Source: Paracoccaceae bacterium
Lineage (GTDB): Bacteria > Pseudomonadota > Alphaproteobacteria > Rhodobacterales > Rhodobacteraceae
Direction of reading: 5' to 3'
Assembly (NCBI GenBank): GCA_003512825.1
Contig: DOOI01000031.1
Coordinates: forward strand, 1-22,667
Length of the DNA stretch: 22,667 bases
A program made the translations under genes and the position numbers. The notes under the pieces were generated by a model. It was not told the DNA's origin. It was given only the letters and a program-made list of their open reading frames with translations, and did no database searches. How positions within the stretch are numbered: position 1 is the stretch's first letter; every line of letters starts with the position of its first letter. This document shows positions 1-8,036 of this stretch, piece by piece.

Positions 1-233
1 CGGCAGGCATCATATCGCCCTCTGGCGCGCGCGATCTGATTGACGCCTATGACCTGATCGCCGAAACCCGGCTGGAAAACCAAGCCCGCCAAGTGCGAAC
101 CGGCGAGAAGCCCTCCAACTTCCTCGCGCCTGCCGATCTGTCAGATTTCGAACGCAGCCACCTGCGCGACGCCTTTGTCGTCGTCCGCACGATGCAATCC
201 GCCTTGGGTCAATCCCGAGGCGCAAGAGGATAA
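1..233 (+). CDS. C-terminal end of a probable DUF294-type nucleotidyltransferase / CBS-domain protein (partial)
   Basis: An open frame enters from the left edge (first full codon at 3) and ends at the TAA at 231-233, giving about 76 residues. The visible part is helical and charged. It ends with a segment reading LRDAFVVVRTMQ, which resembles the C-terminal substrate-binding-like domain of DUF294 proteins, relatives of the GlnD nucleotidyltransferase that often carry CBS domains upstream. The catalytic and CBS parts lie outside the window, so the assignment rests on the tail alone. In relatives this gene sits beside an acetate-type sodium:solute symporter and an exonuclease-domain protein, which fits what follows here. 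The next gene starts 7 bases downstream, so the two are probably co-transcribed. Confidence 0.6.
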   Translation, partial: AGIISPSGARDLIDAYDLIAETRLENQARQVRTGEKPSNFLAPADLSDFERSHLRDAFVVVRTMQSALGQSRGARG

Positions 234-239
234 AACTGA

Positions 240-761
240 ATGGGACTAGAATTTTTCGCCGCCATTGCCGCCGCCTTCTGCTTGGGTGGGTTTGCTGCTG
301 CGGCGCGCATGCTGTCGGGCGGACGTTTGCCGAAATGGCTGGTGCCCGCCGCCGCCGGGTTTGGCATTCTTGGGTATGCGCTGTGGTCGGAACAGGATTG
401 GTTCAACCGCGTCTCGTCGGGCCTGCCCCCAACCCTCGCCATTCTGGAACCCGACGCCAAAGCCTCGCCGTTCAAGCCCTGGACCTACTTCTTCCCGGTC
501 GTGTCCCGGTTTCAGGCCATCGATTCCGCTCAAACGGCCACGCATCCGCAGAATGCCGAATTGCGGCTCTTGCGGGTCTTTACCTTCGAGCGCTGGTTTC
601 CCGTGCGCGAAACGCTGGTCGTGGCCCATTGCGCCGAAGATCGGGTGATTACCATTCGCGAGGCTATCGAAATTGGCGAGGATGGCACGCTCAAGGGGGC
701 GGAATGGCAAACCCCAGATGCAGAAGGGCGCGCGCAGCTGAGCGTGGCCTGTATCAAGTAA
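240..761 (+). CDS. Small membrane-anchored protein of unknown function
   Basis: This 173-residue protein has two hydrophobic stretches near the N-terminus (about residues 4-23 and 35-48), the second ending in a GILGYALW-type segment, and then a soluble domain of about 120 residues with a predicted mix of strands and helices. The ATG at 240 lies 7 bases after the upstream stop, with a purine-rich AAGAGGA ahead of it that overlaps the previous gene's end. I do not recognise the family. It sits between a probable DUF294 protein and a response regulator, with a 10-base gap to the latter, so it is probably part of one transcript. Its role could be structural or sensory for that membrane-associated module, but this is inferred only from position. 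Confidence 0.75.
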   Translation: MGLEFFAAIAAAFCLGGFAAAARMLSGGRLPKWLVPAAAGFGILGYALWSEQDWFNRVSSGLPPTLAILEPDAKASPFKPWTYFFPVVSRFQAIDSAQTATHPQNAELRLLRVFTFERWFPVRETLVVAHCAEDRVITIREAIEIGEDGTLKGAEWQTPDAEGRAQLSVACIK

Positions 762-771
762 GGGCTGAAAG

Positions 772-1203
772 ATGCAGCAAGACAGGCATGCGGACCAAGC
801 TGTTCCTCCCCAACTTCTGGTGATCGAAGACGAAGACAATATCGCCCTCGCGCTGGAGATCGTGCTCGAAAGCGCGGGCTACCGTCAGGAACGCATCGCC
901 GAAGGGACAGGCGCGCTTGAGCGCATTCGGGCATTGCGCCCGGATCTGGTCTTGCTGGACGTGATGTTGCCGGGGGCTTCTGGGTATGACATCTGCCAAT
1001 CCGCCCGGCTCGATCCTGACCTTGCCAGTATTCCGATCCTGATGATGACCGCGCGCGGCTCTGCCATCGAACGCCGCAAAGGTCTGGCCATGGGGGCGAA
1101 TGGTTTCATCGCCAAACCCTTCGACATCAGCGAACTCAAAGCCGAAATTTCCCGGCTTCTATCCGGGCCCCAAACGCTCGGTGCCGGAGAGCCACAAGGA
1201 TGA
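772..1203 (+). CDS. Receiver-only (CheY-like) response regulator
   Basis: This 143-residue protein is a single receiver domain with no output domain. The acidic pocket is visible at E19-D20 after the first strand, the phospho-acceptor Asp is D63 (in LLDVMLPG), the conserved switch Thr is T93 and the conserved Lys is K115 (in AKPFD). All the residues needed for phosphorylation are therefore present. Its stop overlaps the start of the next gene in an ATGA arrangement (1200-1203), so translation is probably coupled to the downstream membrane pseudokinase-exonuclease. Because that neighbour appears to lack the phospho-transfer His, the phosphate must come from another kinase, or the receiver works by binding. 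The ATG at 772 follows a purine-rich AAGGGCTGAAAG stretch. Confidence 0.9.
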   Translation: MQQDRHADQAVPPQLLVIEDEDNIALALEIVLESAGYRQERIAEGTGALERIRALRPDLVLLDVMLPGASGYDICQSARLDPDLASIPILMMTARGSAIERRKGLAMGANGFIAKPFDISELKAEISRLLSGPQTLGAGEPQG

Positions 1204-3320
1204 ACGGCCTCTCTGCCCTCTCGCTACGCCTCCGCATCTTCTTGTTTTTTGCGGCCTTGGCAGCGGGAGCCGTAGGGGCACTCTTCACCGGGCTTTGGCT
1301 GGCCTATCACCGCTTGGCGGACCCGGCTTTGCTTGATCCTTTCGTGCAAGGCGGACTGGTGGCCGGGTTTGCCATTCTGGGCCTCTTGGCATGGGTCTGG
1401 TATCTGTTCGACACCAATGTGGCCAAGCCAATCGAAACCCTCGCAGGGGCCTTGCGCGCGCGGGCACATGCCGATGGCGCAGGCGAAATGGATGCCTCTA
1501 TCGCCCGCTATCTGGGCGACCTTGCCCCGGCTGCGCGGGCCGCCGCCCGCCGTCTGGACGAAACCCAAAGTGCGCTTGCCATGGCTGTCGCGCGCGAGAC
1601 CACCCGTCTGGCCGAGGAGAAATCCCGCCTCGAAGCGCTCCTGGCCGACGTGCCTGTCGCCGTGCTGCTTTGTGGCCCCCTGCATGACATCGTGTTCTAC
1701 AATGGGCAGACATTGCAATTGCTGGGCATCTCCGCCACCGATCAGGCCCATGCGCCGGGGTTGGATCGCACGCTGTTTGACACGCTTCGCGATGGGCCCA
1801 TCCGCATGGCACATGCGCGCCTTCTCGCACTCGACGACCCCGATGCCGCCACCGATTTTCTATGCACCACGCGCGATGGGGCGCGGCTTTTGTCGGCCAG
1901 AATGCGGCTACTGGGCCGCTCCGCCTCGCAGGCCAGCTATGTGCTCACCCTGCGCGATGTCTCTGCCGAAAGCACCCGCCACGCCAGCCGCGAAGCCTTT
2001 CTTGATGAGGTCTTCGACCGCATGCGCCGCCCCGCAGCCGCGCTGCTTACCTTGGCCGAAGCCCTGCCCATCGAAGGCCCGAAAGCGGGCAATCCAAACA
2101 CCGTTCCCCGCCTGCTGACCGCTATGCGCGCCGAAGCCAACGGACTCGCCCAATCCGTCACCGAACTGGCCACACGCCGCGATCAGGCCCGTGTCACCGC
2201 ATGGCCCTTGCCGCTGACGCGCGCGCAAGACCTCAGTGAAAGCCTGCACGCCCGCTTTGCCGAACAGGGCCTGCGCCTCACCGCTGATGCGCCCGACCTC
2301 TTCTTGCGCCTCAACGCCTTTGAAATCGTCGATCTTCTCTCTGGCCTCGCCCAATGCGTGGCGCATGACACCCAAGCGACAAGCTTCCGCCTTGAGATCA
2401 CCGAAGAAAACGGCGGCGCAACCCTGCGCCTGATCTGGTCGGGTGCACCTTGCCCAATGGCCCGCCTTGACGCGGCCCTCGATGACCCCCCCGCCACCAA
2501 TGGCGGCATCGCACTGACAGGCCGCGCCATTCTTGCCGCGCATCGTACCGATATCTGGCCCGAAACACGCGGCACCGACAGCGCATTCGTGCTGCCGATC
2601 CTCCGCATCCGCCATGCCACCCGTCGTCCCGCACCGCTGCCTAGGGCCGTGACCTATGACTTCGACCTGCTTGCGCGCGACCGCACCGCGTCGCTTTCCG
2701 CCGCCGATGCCGCCGCCCCCCTCGAGACGCTCACCTATGTTGTGTTTGACACCGAAACCACGGGGCTCTTGCCGGAACAGGGCGACGAAATCGTCCAGAT
2801 CGCTGCCGTCCGCATCGTCAATGGCCGGCGTGTCGCGGGTGAAGTGCTCGATATGCTCGTCAATCCGGGCCGCAAAATCCCCCTGGCCTCGACCGACGTG
2901 CACGGTATCTCTGACGCGATGGTGCAAAACGCCGCGCCTGTTGCAGACGCCCTGCGCCGCTTTCACCGCTTCGCCGAAGGGGCCGTGCTCGTAGCGCATA
3001 ATGCGCCCTTCGACATGACGTTCCTCAAACGCCGCGAAGCGGAACTGGGCCTCACCTTTGACCATCCGGTGCTCGACACCGTGCTCCTCTCCGCCGTGAT
3101 TTACGGTCAACATGAGGTGCATAGTCTCGACGCGCTGTCGCATCGCCTCGGCATCACCATTCCCGAAGAACTCCGCCACACCGCCTTGGGCGACACCGAG
3201 GCCACCGCCGACGCCTTCTTGCGCCTCATGGCGATGCTCAAGGGCCGCGGGATCACCACATTCGCCCAAACCCTCACCGAGGTGCGAAAACATAGCAGAC
3301 TGCTCCGGGACCTGAACTGA
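1200..3320 (+). CDS. Membrane-bound degenerate histidine-kinase core fused to a DEDDh 3'-5' exonuclease
   Basis: The 706-residue protein starts with two transmembrane helices (about 10-33 and 48-67), followed by a HAMP/coiled-coil-like linker (about 72-145) and a PAS-like region (about 147-255). Next comes a HisKA-like helix in which the usual phospho-acceptor His is replaced by D273 (FDRMRRP), then a degraded ATPase-like domain (about 340-475) with no N-box Asn near 375-392. The C-terminal third is a DnaQ/epsilon-type DEDDh exonuclease with all motifs intact: D517 and E519 in FDTETTGL, H600-D605 in HNAPFD, and H660/D665 in the ExoIII-epsilon motif. Databases may call such proteins DNA polymerase III epsilon, but the membrane anchor and sensor parts argue against a replicative role. 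It is coupled to the receiver gene by an ATGA overlap and is followed by a strong terminator. Confidence 0.85.
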   Translation: MNGLSALSLRLRIFLFFAALAAGAVGALFTGLWLAYHRLADPALLDPFVQGGLVAGFAILGLLAWVWYLFDTNVAKPIETLAGALRARAHADGAGEMDASIARYLGDLAPAARAAARRLDETQSALAMAVARETTRLAEEKSRLEALLADVPVAVLLCGPLHDIVFYNGQTLQLLGISATDQAHAPGLDRTLFDTLRDGPIRMAHARLLALDDPDAATDFLCTTRDGARLLSARMRLLGRSASQASYVLTLRDVSAESTRHASREAFLDEVFDRMRRPAAALLTLAEALPIEGPKAGNPNTVPRLLTAMRAEANGLAQSVTELATRRDQARVTAWPLPLTRAQDLSESLHARFAEQGLRLTADAPDLFLRLNAFEIVDLLSGLAQCVAHDTQATSFRLEITEENGGATLRLIWSGAPCPMARLDAALDDPPATNGGIALTGRAILAAHRTDIWPETRGTDSAFVLPILRIRHATRRPAPLPRAVTYDFDLLARDRTASLSAADAAAPLETLTYVVFDTETTGLLPEQGDEIVQIAAVRIVNGRRVAGEVLDMLVNPGRKIPLASTDVHGISDAMVQNAAPVADALRRFHRFAEGAVLVAHNAPFDMTFLKRREAELGLTFDHPVLDTVLLSAVIYGQHEVHSLDALSHRLGITIPEELRHTALGDTEATADAFLRLMAMLKGRGITTFAQTLTEVRKHSRLLRDLN

Positions 3321-3363
3321 AGCCCGTCAAACTCTGTGCATCCCCTCTACCGCTCGCAACACA

Positions 3364-3391
3364 AAACGGGCGCCCCGCAGGGCGCCCGTTT
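3364..3391. terminator. Bidirectional rho-independent terminator
   Basis: A perfect 12-bp GC-rich stem (3364-3375 with 3380-3391) closes a 4-base loop. It has A residues on the left and T residues on the right, so it can terminate both the exonuclease operon (plus strand, stop at 3320) and the convergent ETF-QO gene (minus strand, stop at 3434). Confidence 0.85.
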
Positions 3392-3433
3392 CGCTTGGAT
3401 AAACTGGCTGGACGGGCTAGCGAGGCTGGCCAA

Positions 3434-5083
3434 TCACATATTCGGGTAATTCGGCCCGTCGCCCCCCTGTGGCGTGACCCAAGTGATGTTTTGGCTCGGG
3501 TCCTTGATGTCACAGGTTTTGCAATGCACGCAGTTCTGGAAATTGATGACAAAGCGTGGGTCTTTGCCCTCTTCGCGCACCACCTCATAGACACCTGCCG
3601 GGCAATAGCGTTGCGCGGGCTCGTCATATTTCGCCAAGTTCACCGAAATCGGCACAGCCGCATCTTTCAGCCGCAAATGCGCGGGCTGATCTTCGGCATG
3701 GTTGGTAAACGAGAACGCCACGTTGGTCAGACGATCAAAGGACAGCTTGCCATCGGGCTTGGGATAGTCGATCGGTTTGAACTTGGCCGCCTCTCCGGTC
3801 GCCGCCGCATCATTCTTGCCATGCTTGAGCGTGCCCATCAGCGAGAACCCAAAAGTGTTGGTCCACATATCAAGCCCACCGCCCACCAGCGACGCCAGCA
3901 GACCGAATTTCGACCAGAGCGGCTTCACGTTCCGCACTTTCTTGAGGTCTTTGCCAATCGCGCCCGTCCGCACTTCGGTCTCGTAATCGCTCAGCTCATC
4001 GCCCGCGCGCCCTGCTTGCAACGCCGCATAAGCGGCTTCAGCAGCGGCCTTGCCCGAAAGCATGGCGTTATGGTTGCCCTTGATGCGCGGCACGTTGACC
4101 ATGCCCACCGAACATCCCAAGAGCGCCACACCCGGTGCCACCATTTTGGGCATCGACTGATAGCCACCTTCCGAAATCGCCCGCGCCCCATAGGCCACGC
4201 GCTTGCCGCCCTTGAGCAGCTCCCCCACCATCGGATGATGCTTGAACCGCTGGAATTCCATATAGGGGAAAAGATGGGGGTTTTGATAATTCAGGTGCAC
4301 CACAAAACCGACGTAAACCTGATTATTGTCCAAGTGATAGATGAACGAACCGCCCCCCGCATTGCCGCCCAAAGGCCAGCCCATCGTGTGGGTGACAGTG
4401 CCTTCGCGGTGCTTGGCGGGGTCAATCTCCCAGATTTCCTTCATGCCAATACCGAACTTCTGCGGGCAATGACCCTTGGACAGGTCAAACTTCGCAATCA
4501 CTTCTTTCGACAGTGACCCACGCACCCCTTCCGAAAGGAAGACGTATTTGCCATGCAACTCCATCCCCGGCTCATAGGCATCGCCCGGCGTGCCATCCGG
4601 GTTGCGGCCAAACTCGCCCGCGACCACCCCTTTGACTTCGCCATTTTCGCCATAGACCACTTCCGAACAGGACATGCCGGGGAAAATCTCTACGCCCAAG
4701 CCCTCGGCCTGCTCGGCCATCCAGCGGCAAACATTCGCCATCGAGACGATGTAATTGCCGTGATTGTTCATCAGGGGCGGCATGGGGAAGTTGGGAATGC
4801 GGATCTGGCCCGCTTCACCCAGCATGTAGAAGTTGTCTTCCTTGACCGGCACTTTCAGCGGCGCGCCCTTTTCCTTCCAATCAGGGATCAAGGCGTCCAG
4901 CCCCGAAGGGTCCAGCACCGCGCCCGAGAGGATATGCGCGCCCACTTCCGAACCTTTTTCCAACAGAACCACCGACAGGTCGGGGTCCAATTGCTTGAGC
5001 CGGATCGCCGCAGACAGGCCCGCAGGCCCACCGCCCACGATCACCACGTCATATTCCATCGCTTCCCGTTCGATATCGGCCAT
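3434..5083 (-). CDS. Electron transfer flavoprotein-ubiquinone oxidoreductase (ETF-QO)
   Basis: The 549-residue protein is full length for the family. It passes electrons from reduced electron transfer flavoprotein, fed by fatty-acid, amino-acid and methyl-amine dehydrogenases, to membrane ubiquinone. The N-terminal Rossmann FAD motif is GGGPAG at residues 17-22, and an acidic strand end (VVLLEKG) follows. The C-terminal 4Fe-4S ligands are C494, C518, C521 and C524 in the family-typical pattern ([13 protein letters not shown]). The protein is monotopic, bound to the inner membrane face. The ATG at 5083 is preceded on the minus strand by an ideal AGGAGG, which fixes the start. The etf subunit genes are not in this window. 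Its terminator is shared with the convergent upstream operon. Confidence 0.97.
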   Translation of the reverse strand: MADIEREAMEYDVVIVGGGPAGLSAAIRLKQLDPDLSVVLLEKGSEVGAHILSGAVLDPSGLDALIPDWKEKGAPLKVPVKEDNFYMLGEAGQIRIPNFPMPPLMNNHGNYIVSMANVCRWMAEQAEGLGVEIFPGMSCSEVVYGENGEVKGVVAGEFGRNPDGTPGDAYEPGMELHGKYVFLSEGVRGSLSKEVIAKFDLSKGHCPQKFGIGMKEIWEIDPAKHREGTVTHTMGWPLGGNAGGGSFIYHLDNNQVYVGFVVHLNYQNPHLFPYMEFQRFKHHPMVGELLKGGKRVAYGARAISEGGYQSMPKMVAPGVALLGCSVGMVNVPRIKGNHNAMLSGKAAAEAAYAALQAGRAGDELSDYETEVRTGAIGKDLKKVRNVKPLWSKFGLLASLVGGGLDMWTNTFGFSLMGTLKHGKNDAAATGEAAKFKPIDYPKPDGKLSFDRLTNVAFSFTNHAEDQPAHLRLKDAAVPISVNLAKYDEPAQRYCPAGVYEVVREEGKDPRFVINFQNCVHCKTCDIKDPSQNITWVTPQGGDGPNYPNM

Positions 5084-5458
5084 AGACCCGTCCTCCTAAT
5101 CCCGCGCGTTTCCGCAACAAAGTTGCGCGAAGGGTTACCGCGCCGCAATGCGGCACGTCAATTGCGACACGGCGTTACAGCAGCAGAAAACGGCACCCTT
5201 GCCGCTTCTGCGGTGCGTTGCCCTGCCTCTATGCCACAGGCCTCGCGGAAATCACCCACATCACCGCACCCAAAGGCCCCCTCACCACCCAATCCCCCCA
5301 AAAACCGTGGCTTCCCATCGACATGCTGCGGGAATGGCACGCAGCCCGATTGCGCCGCCCGCCGCCATGATCTATTGGCAAAGTGTAAGCCCGGCAGGAT
5401 TGGCCCCTGTCCGGGAATGGAGACGTTAGCGCCCGTGTATGGGCCGAGGGAAGACACC
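5084..5458. other. 375-bp intergenic region between divergent ETF-QO and greA
   Basis: This gap must hold the divergent promoters of the ETF-QO gene and greA. I see the AGGAGG ribosome site of ETF-QO at its left end and a weak GAGGGAAG-type site before greA, but no promoter hexamers I would defend. Several short open frames cross it, including one from 5148 to 5429 and one in another frame ending near 5366. None has a convincing start with a ribosome site or a recognisable product. The pyrimidine-rich stretch around 5250-5310 could be a degraded coding remnant or an untranslated leader. Confidence 0.5.
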
Positions 5459-5929
5459 ATGGAAAAAATCCCGATGACGCGGAAGGGACATGCCGCGCTC
5501 GAAACCGAGTTGAAGCACCTGAAGTCGGTCGAACGTCCGGCAATCATTCAGGCGATTGCCGAGGCGCGGGAACATGGCGACCTGTCTGAAAACGCCGAAT
5601 ACCACTCCGCCCGCGAAAAGCAGTCCTTTATCGAGGGCCGCATCAAGGAGCTGGAATCCGTCATCGGACTGGCCGAAGTCATCGACCCCGCTTCGCTGTC
5701 GGGTGCCATCAAATTCGGCGCGACGGTCGTCGTGGTGGACGAAGACACCGACGAAAAGAAGTCATGGCAGATCGTTGGCGAGCATGAGGCCAATATCGAA
5801 AAAGGCCTGCTCAACATCCGCTCCCCCATCGCCCGCGCGCTGATCGGCAAAGACGTTGGTGACAGCGTCGAGGTCAAGACACCGGGTGGCGAAAAATATT
5901 ACGAAGTGGTCTCCATCGACTACCGTTAA
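5459..5929 (+). CDS. greA: Transcription elongation factor GreA
   Basis: The 156-residue protein matches GreA in length and layout: an N-terminal coiled coil (about 1-75) that enters the RNA polymerase secondary channel, and a C-terminal FKBP-like domain. The acidic tip that positions the catalytic magnesium is D41 and E44, in [10 protein letters not shown]. It stimulates cleavage of backtracked transcripts so that stalled polymerase can resume. The ATG at 5459 gives the standard MEKIPMT N-terminus. The frame stays open for about 900 bases upstream, but that part is antisense to ETF-QO and is not part of the gene. The gene appears monocistronic or loosely linked to the next plus-strand gene 93 bases downstream. 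Confidence 0.97.
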   Translation: MEKIPMTRKGHAALETELKHLKSVERPAIIQAIAEAREHGDLSENAEYHSAREKQSFIEGRIKELESVIGLAEVIDPASLSGAIKFGATVVVVDEDTDEKKSWQIVGEHEANIEKGLLNIRSPIARALIGKDVGDSVEVKTPGGEKYYEVVSIDYR

Positions 5930-5941
5930 TCACCCACCGTC

Positions 5942-5966
5942 AGGCACGCCCAAAGCGGGCTTGCCT
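5942..5966 (+). terminator. Possible weak terminator after greA
   Basis: An imperfect inverted repeat (arms 5942-5951 and 5957-5966, one mismatch, 5-base loop) lies 12 bases after the greA stop. It lacks a T-run, so it may only attenuate transcription between greA and the next gene, or may be a chance hairpin. Confidence 0.3.
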
Positions 5967-6022
5967 AACACCCCCTCAGAGTCGATCATAGCCCGGAGAA
6001 ACCCGGAAACGGAGAGGCCCCA

Positions 6023-7039
6023 ATGCCCGCCGACAAGGACGCACCGCGCTCCACGCCTTTCGGTCTTTACGAGCGCAGCCAGCGCCCGCGCCTGACCGGT
6101 ATCGAGTGGTCTGCGCTGTTCTTTTCTGCGCTCTGGCTTGGCATTTCGGGCTATTTCGTCCTCACCCTGCCCCCCGCCAGCCAAACAGGCGAGCCGGGCG
6201 GTTTGCGGTTTCTCATAACCATGCTGGCGATTTTTCTGCCCGTGGCGATGATTTGGGTCGCCGCCACAGCCGCACGCGCCAGCCGCGTCATGCGCGAAGA
6301 AAGCCACCGCCTCCAAGCCGCAATCGACGCGATCCGCCAAGCCTATGTGGCCCAATCGCAAGGGCGCCAATTGGCCTCCGAGCCCTCCGTGGCGCGCAAA
6401 CTCGACGAAATCGCCGCCGCCGCGCGCAAGACCGAAACCACGCTGGCCACTTTCGCCACCTCGCGCGAGCGCCCTGCGCCCCAGCGCGCAAAATCAGACG
6501 AAACCACCGCTGAAGGCGACGACCAAGTGCCGCTGCCCTTCGGCACCACCGCCGAAGATTTTGCGCCGCCCTTGGGGCGCGCCGATTTCATCCGCGCCCT
6601 GAATTTCCCCGAAACCACCGAAGACGAAGAAGGCTTTGCAGCCCTCCGCAAAGCCTTGGCAGATCGCGAAGCCAAACAACTCGTGCAAGCCAGCCAAGAC
6701 GTGCTCACCCTCTTGAGCCAAGATGGCATCTACATGGATGATCTGCGCCCCGATCTAGCCCGGCCCGAAGTCTGGCGCCGCTTTGCCGCAGGGGAACGCG
6801 GCCGCACCGTGTCCGCACTTGGCGGTATCCGCGACCGCTCTTGCCTCGCCCTCACCTCGGGCCGCATGAAACAAGACCCGATCTTTCGCGACACCGCGCA
6901 TCATTTCCTGCGCCGCTTCGACAAGGTGTTCGTCGCCTTTTGCGAAGATGCCAGCGATGCCGAAATCAACGAGTTGGCCAATACGCGCACAGCCCGCGCC
7001 TTTATGCTGGTCGGTCGGGTCGCCGGGATTTTCGGCTAG
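6023..7039 (+). CDS. Two-helix membrane protein with cytoplasmic coiled-coil domain, unknown function
   Basis: This 338-residue protein has two transmembrane helices near the N-terminus (about 28-49 and 63-83). A helical, Arg/Glu-rich coiled-coil-like region (about 85-145), a low-complexity acidic linker (about 150-180) and a C-terminal soluble domain of about 150 residues follow. With a short N-terminal tail, the large domain is predicted to be cytoplasmic. I do not recognise a named domain. The layout looks like proteins annotated only as conserved hypothetical in Rhodobacterales. The ATG at 6023 has a good GGAGAGG ribosome site 8 bases upstream. It follows greA after 93 bases and faces a convergent lipoprotein gene 12 bases downstream. 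Confidence 0.8.
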   Translation: MPADKDAPRSTPFGLYERSQRPRLTGIEWSALFFSALWLGISGYFVLTLPPASQTGEPGGLRFLITMLAIFLPVAMIWVAATAARASRVMREESHRLQAAIDAIRQAYVAQSQGRQLASEPSVARKLDEIAAAARKTETTLATFATSRERPAPQRAKSDETTAEGDDQVPLPFGTTAEDFAPPLGRADFIRALNFPETTEDEEGFAALRKALADREAKQLVQASQDVLTLLSQDGIYMDDLRPDLARPEVWRRFAAGERGRTVSALGGIRDRSCLALTSGRMKQDPIFRDTAHHFLRRFDKVFVAFCEDASDAEINELANTRTARAFMLVGRVAGIFG

Positions 7040-7051
7040 GCGCGGTTCGGG

Positions 7052-7675
7052 TTAAAACGCTTCCAAGGCCGGGATCAGCGCTGCCAGCGCCTTAAACCGA
7101 TCTGGATCATCTGTCTCATAAAACCGCCGCGTCGTGACACCGGGCAAGGCCCCAAACGCTTCGGCGAGAGTCTTGGGGAAATAGGTCTGTGGAACCTTCG
7201 GGAAACCCGGCGTTGCATTCATCAGCCGCGCCGTCGAGGCAGCACAATTTGCCGGTTGTTGATTGCCGGCCACCAAGGCGCGTTGCAACAGCCCTTCGGC
7301 CACCTCTGGCGTCAGCGCCATCCGCTGCACCACCACATGAAAGGTTTTGCGGGCATGGAAGCGCCGATAGACATCTTCCATCGGAGGCGTCACGCCAAAC
7401 ACCACATCGCCGCGTTCAACGATCTTTTCATTGCGAAACGATCCAGCCGGGTCCCAGATCACGCGCTGCGACGCGTTGATCATCATCGACGTATGCGCCC
7501 CCGATCCGCTGTCATTCGAGATCATCGTATACAGCACCACCTCTGGCGGTCCGTCATGGCGATACACCGCATTGGCCACCCGGTCCGGGGTCGCGTCTGG
7601 GATTTTGGGGGCGTCATTGGTGCAGCCCGCCAAAGCTGCCGCAGAAACTGATAACAGGAAAACCCGGCGACGCAT
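7052..7675 (-). CDS. Lipoprotein, candidate permuted NlpC/P60 (papain-like) fold
   Basis: I start this gene at the ATG at 7675, because AAGGA lies 8 bases upstream and the protein then begins with a canonical lipoprotein signal, MRRRVFLLS, ending in the lipobox LAGC with C18 as the lipidated residue. A frame extension to 7717 has no ribosome site. The mature protein is about 190 residues. A segment with an AHTSMMI motif precedes one reading NCAAST. This His-first, Cys-later order after a YT-type strand resembles circularly permuted NlpC/P60 (YiiX-like) enzymes, which act on acyl or peptide bonds in the envelope. That reading is inference from two motifs, and the protein could simply be an uncharacterised lipoprotein. 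It is convergent with the preceding membrane protein gene. Confidence 0.75.
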   Translation of the reverse strand: MRRRVFLLSVSAAALAGCTNDAPKIPDATPDRVANAVYRHDGPPEVVLYTMISNDSGSGAHTSMMINASQRVIWDPAGSFRNEKIVERGDVVFGVTPPMEDVYRRFHARKTFHVVVQRMALTPEVAEGLLQRALVAGNQQPANCAASTARLMNATPGFPKVPQTYFPKTLAEAFGALPGVTTRRFYETDDPDRFKALAALIPALEAF

Positions 7676-7703
7676 GGCACGCATCCTTGCTAACTGGAAA
7701 AGA

Positions 7704-7728
7704 AAAAGGCCCGTCAACCGGGCCTTTT
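7704..7728 (-). terminator. Rho-independent terminator after the small oxidase subunit gene
   Basis: A perfect 10-bp stem (7704-7713 with 7719-7728) encloses the loop tcaac. On the minus strand it reads into a T-rich tail. It lies 18 bases after the stop of the 44-residue oxidase subunit, and just upstream of the lipoprotein start, so it separates the two minus-strand genes. Confidence 0.85.
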
Positions 7729-7745
7729 GGGTCGTCTTTGGCAGG

Positions 7746-7880
7746 TCAGCTGTTGACCAAGGCCATGAAGATCAGAATGCCAATAATCGCGATGACCGAT
7801 TTCGTCACAAAACTGACGAAGCCGTCAAAGGTCTTTTCCTGCACCGAGGTGTTCATTTCGCCGTGTTTATGCTCAGCCAT
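7746..7880 (-). CDS. aa3-type cytochrome c oxidase subunit IV (bacterial, 44 residues)
   Basis: This short gene encodes 44 residues beginning MAEHKHGEMN and ending LVNS. A hydrophilic N-terminal arm of about 20 residues is followed by a single transmembrane helix (about 24-42, VTKSVIAIIGILIF). This matches the small subunit IV of alphaproteobacterial aa3 cytochrome c oxidases (the COX4_pro_2 type), a peripheral subunit dispensable for catalysis that was first seen in the Paracoccus and Rhodobacter enzymes. The ATG at 7880 has AGGAAGG 9 bases upstream, and a strong terminator follows. The catalytic oxidase genes are not in the window; this subunit is commonly encoded apart from them. Confidence 0.9.
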   Translation of the reverse strand: MAEHKHGEMNTSVQEKTFDGFVSFVTKSVIAIIGILIFMALVNS

Positions 7881-8036
7881 GGTCGTTTCCCTTCCTAAAC
7901 GTTTCTCGCCGTTTAACGGATTTGGACGGGCCTGTCACGCGATCAAAAGCGCGGCGCGCGCTTCAATCCCAAGCAATTTCGTCGCAGTTTCGCAACCAAG
8001 CCCGCGTCGTCACGCGGTGCGCCGCCCCTGCGGCGC

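Noticed and set aside
1908..3293. 461-residue minus-strand open frame
   Set aside because: It is opposite the exonuclease domain, which has clear catalytic motifs; composition is that of an antisense frame.
3395..4516. 373-residue plus-strand open frame
   Set aside because: It lies entirely opposite ETF-QO and shows no family features; it is a GC-rich shadow.
5148..5429. 93-residue plus-strand open frame before greA
   Set aside because: Pro/His/Arg-rich composition, no ribosome site and no family features.
4553..5458. Long plus-strand open frame continuous with greA
   Set aside because: It is antisense to the well-supported ETF-QO gene, has His/Arg-rich composition typical of a shadow frame, and the greA family start is at 5459.
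8019..8036. 7-bp GC hairpin next to the RTX gene stop
   Set aside because: The stem is perfect but there is no T-run after it on the minus strand, so I did not list it as a terminator.
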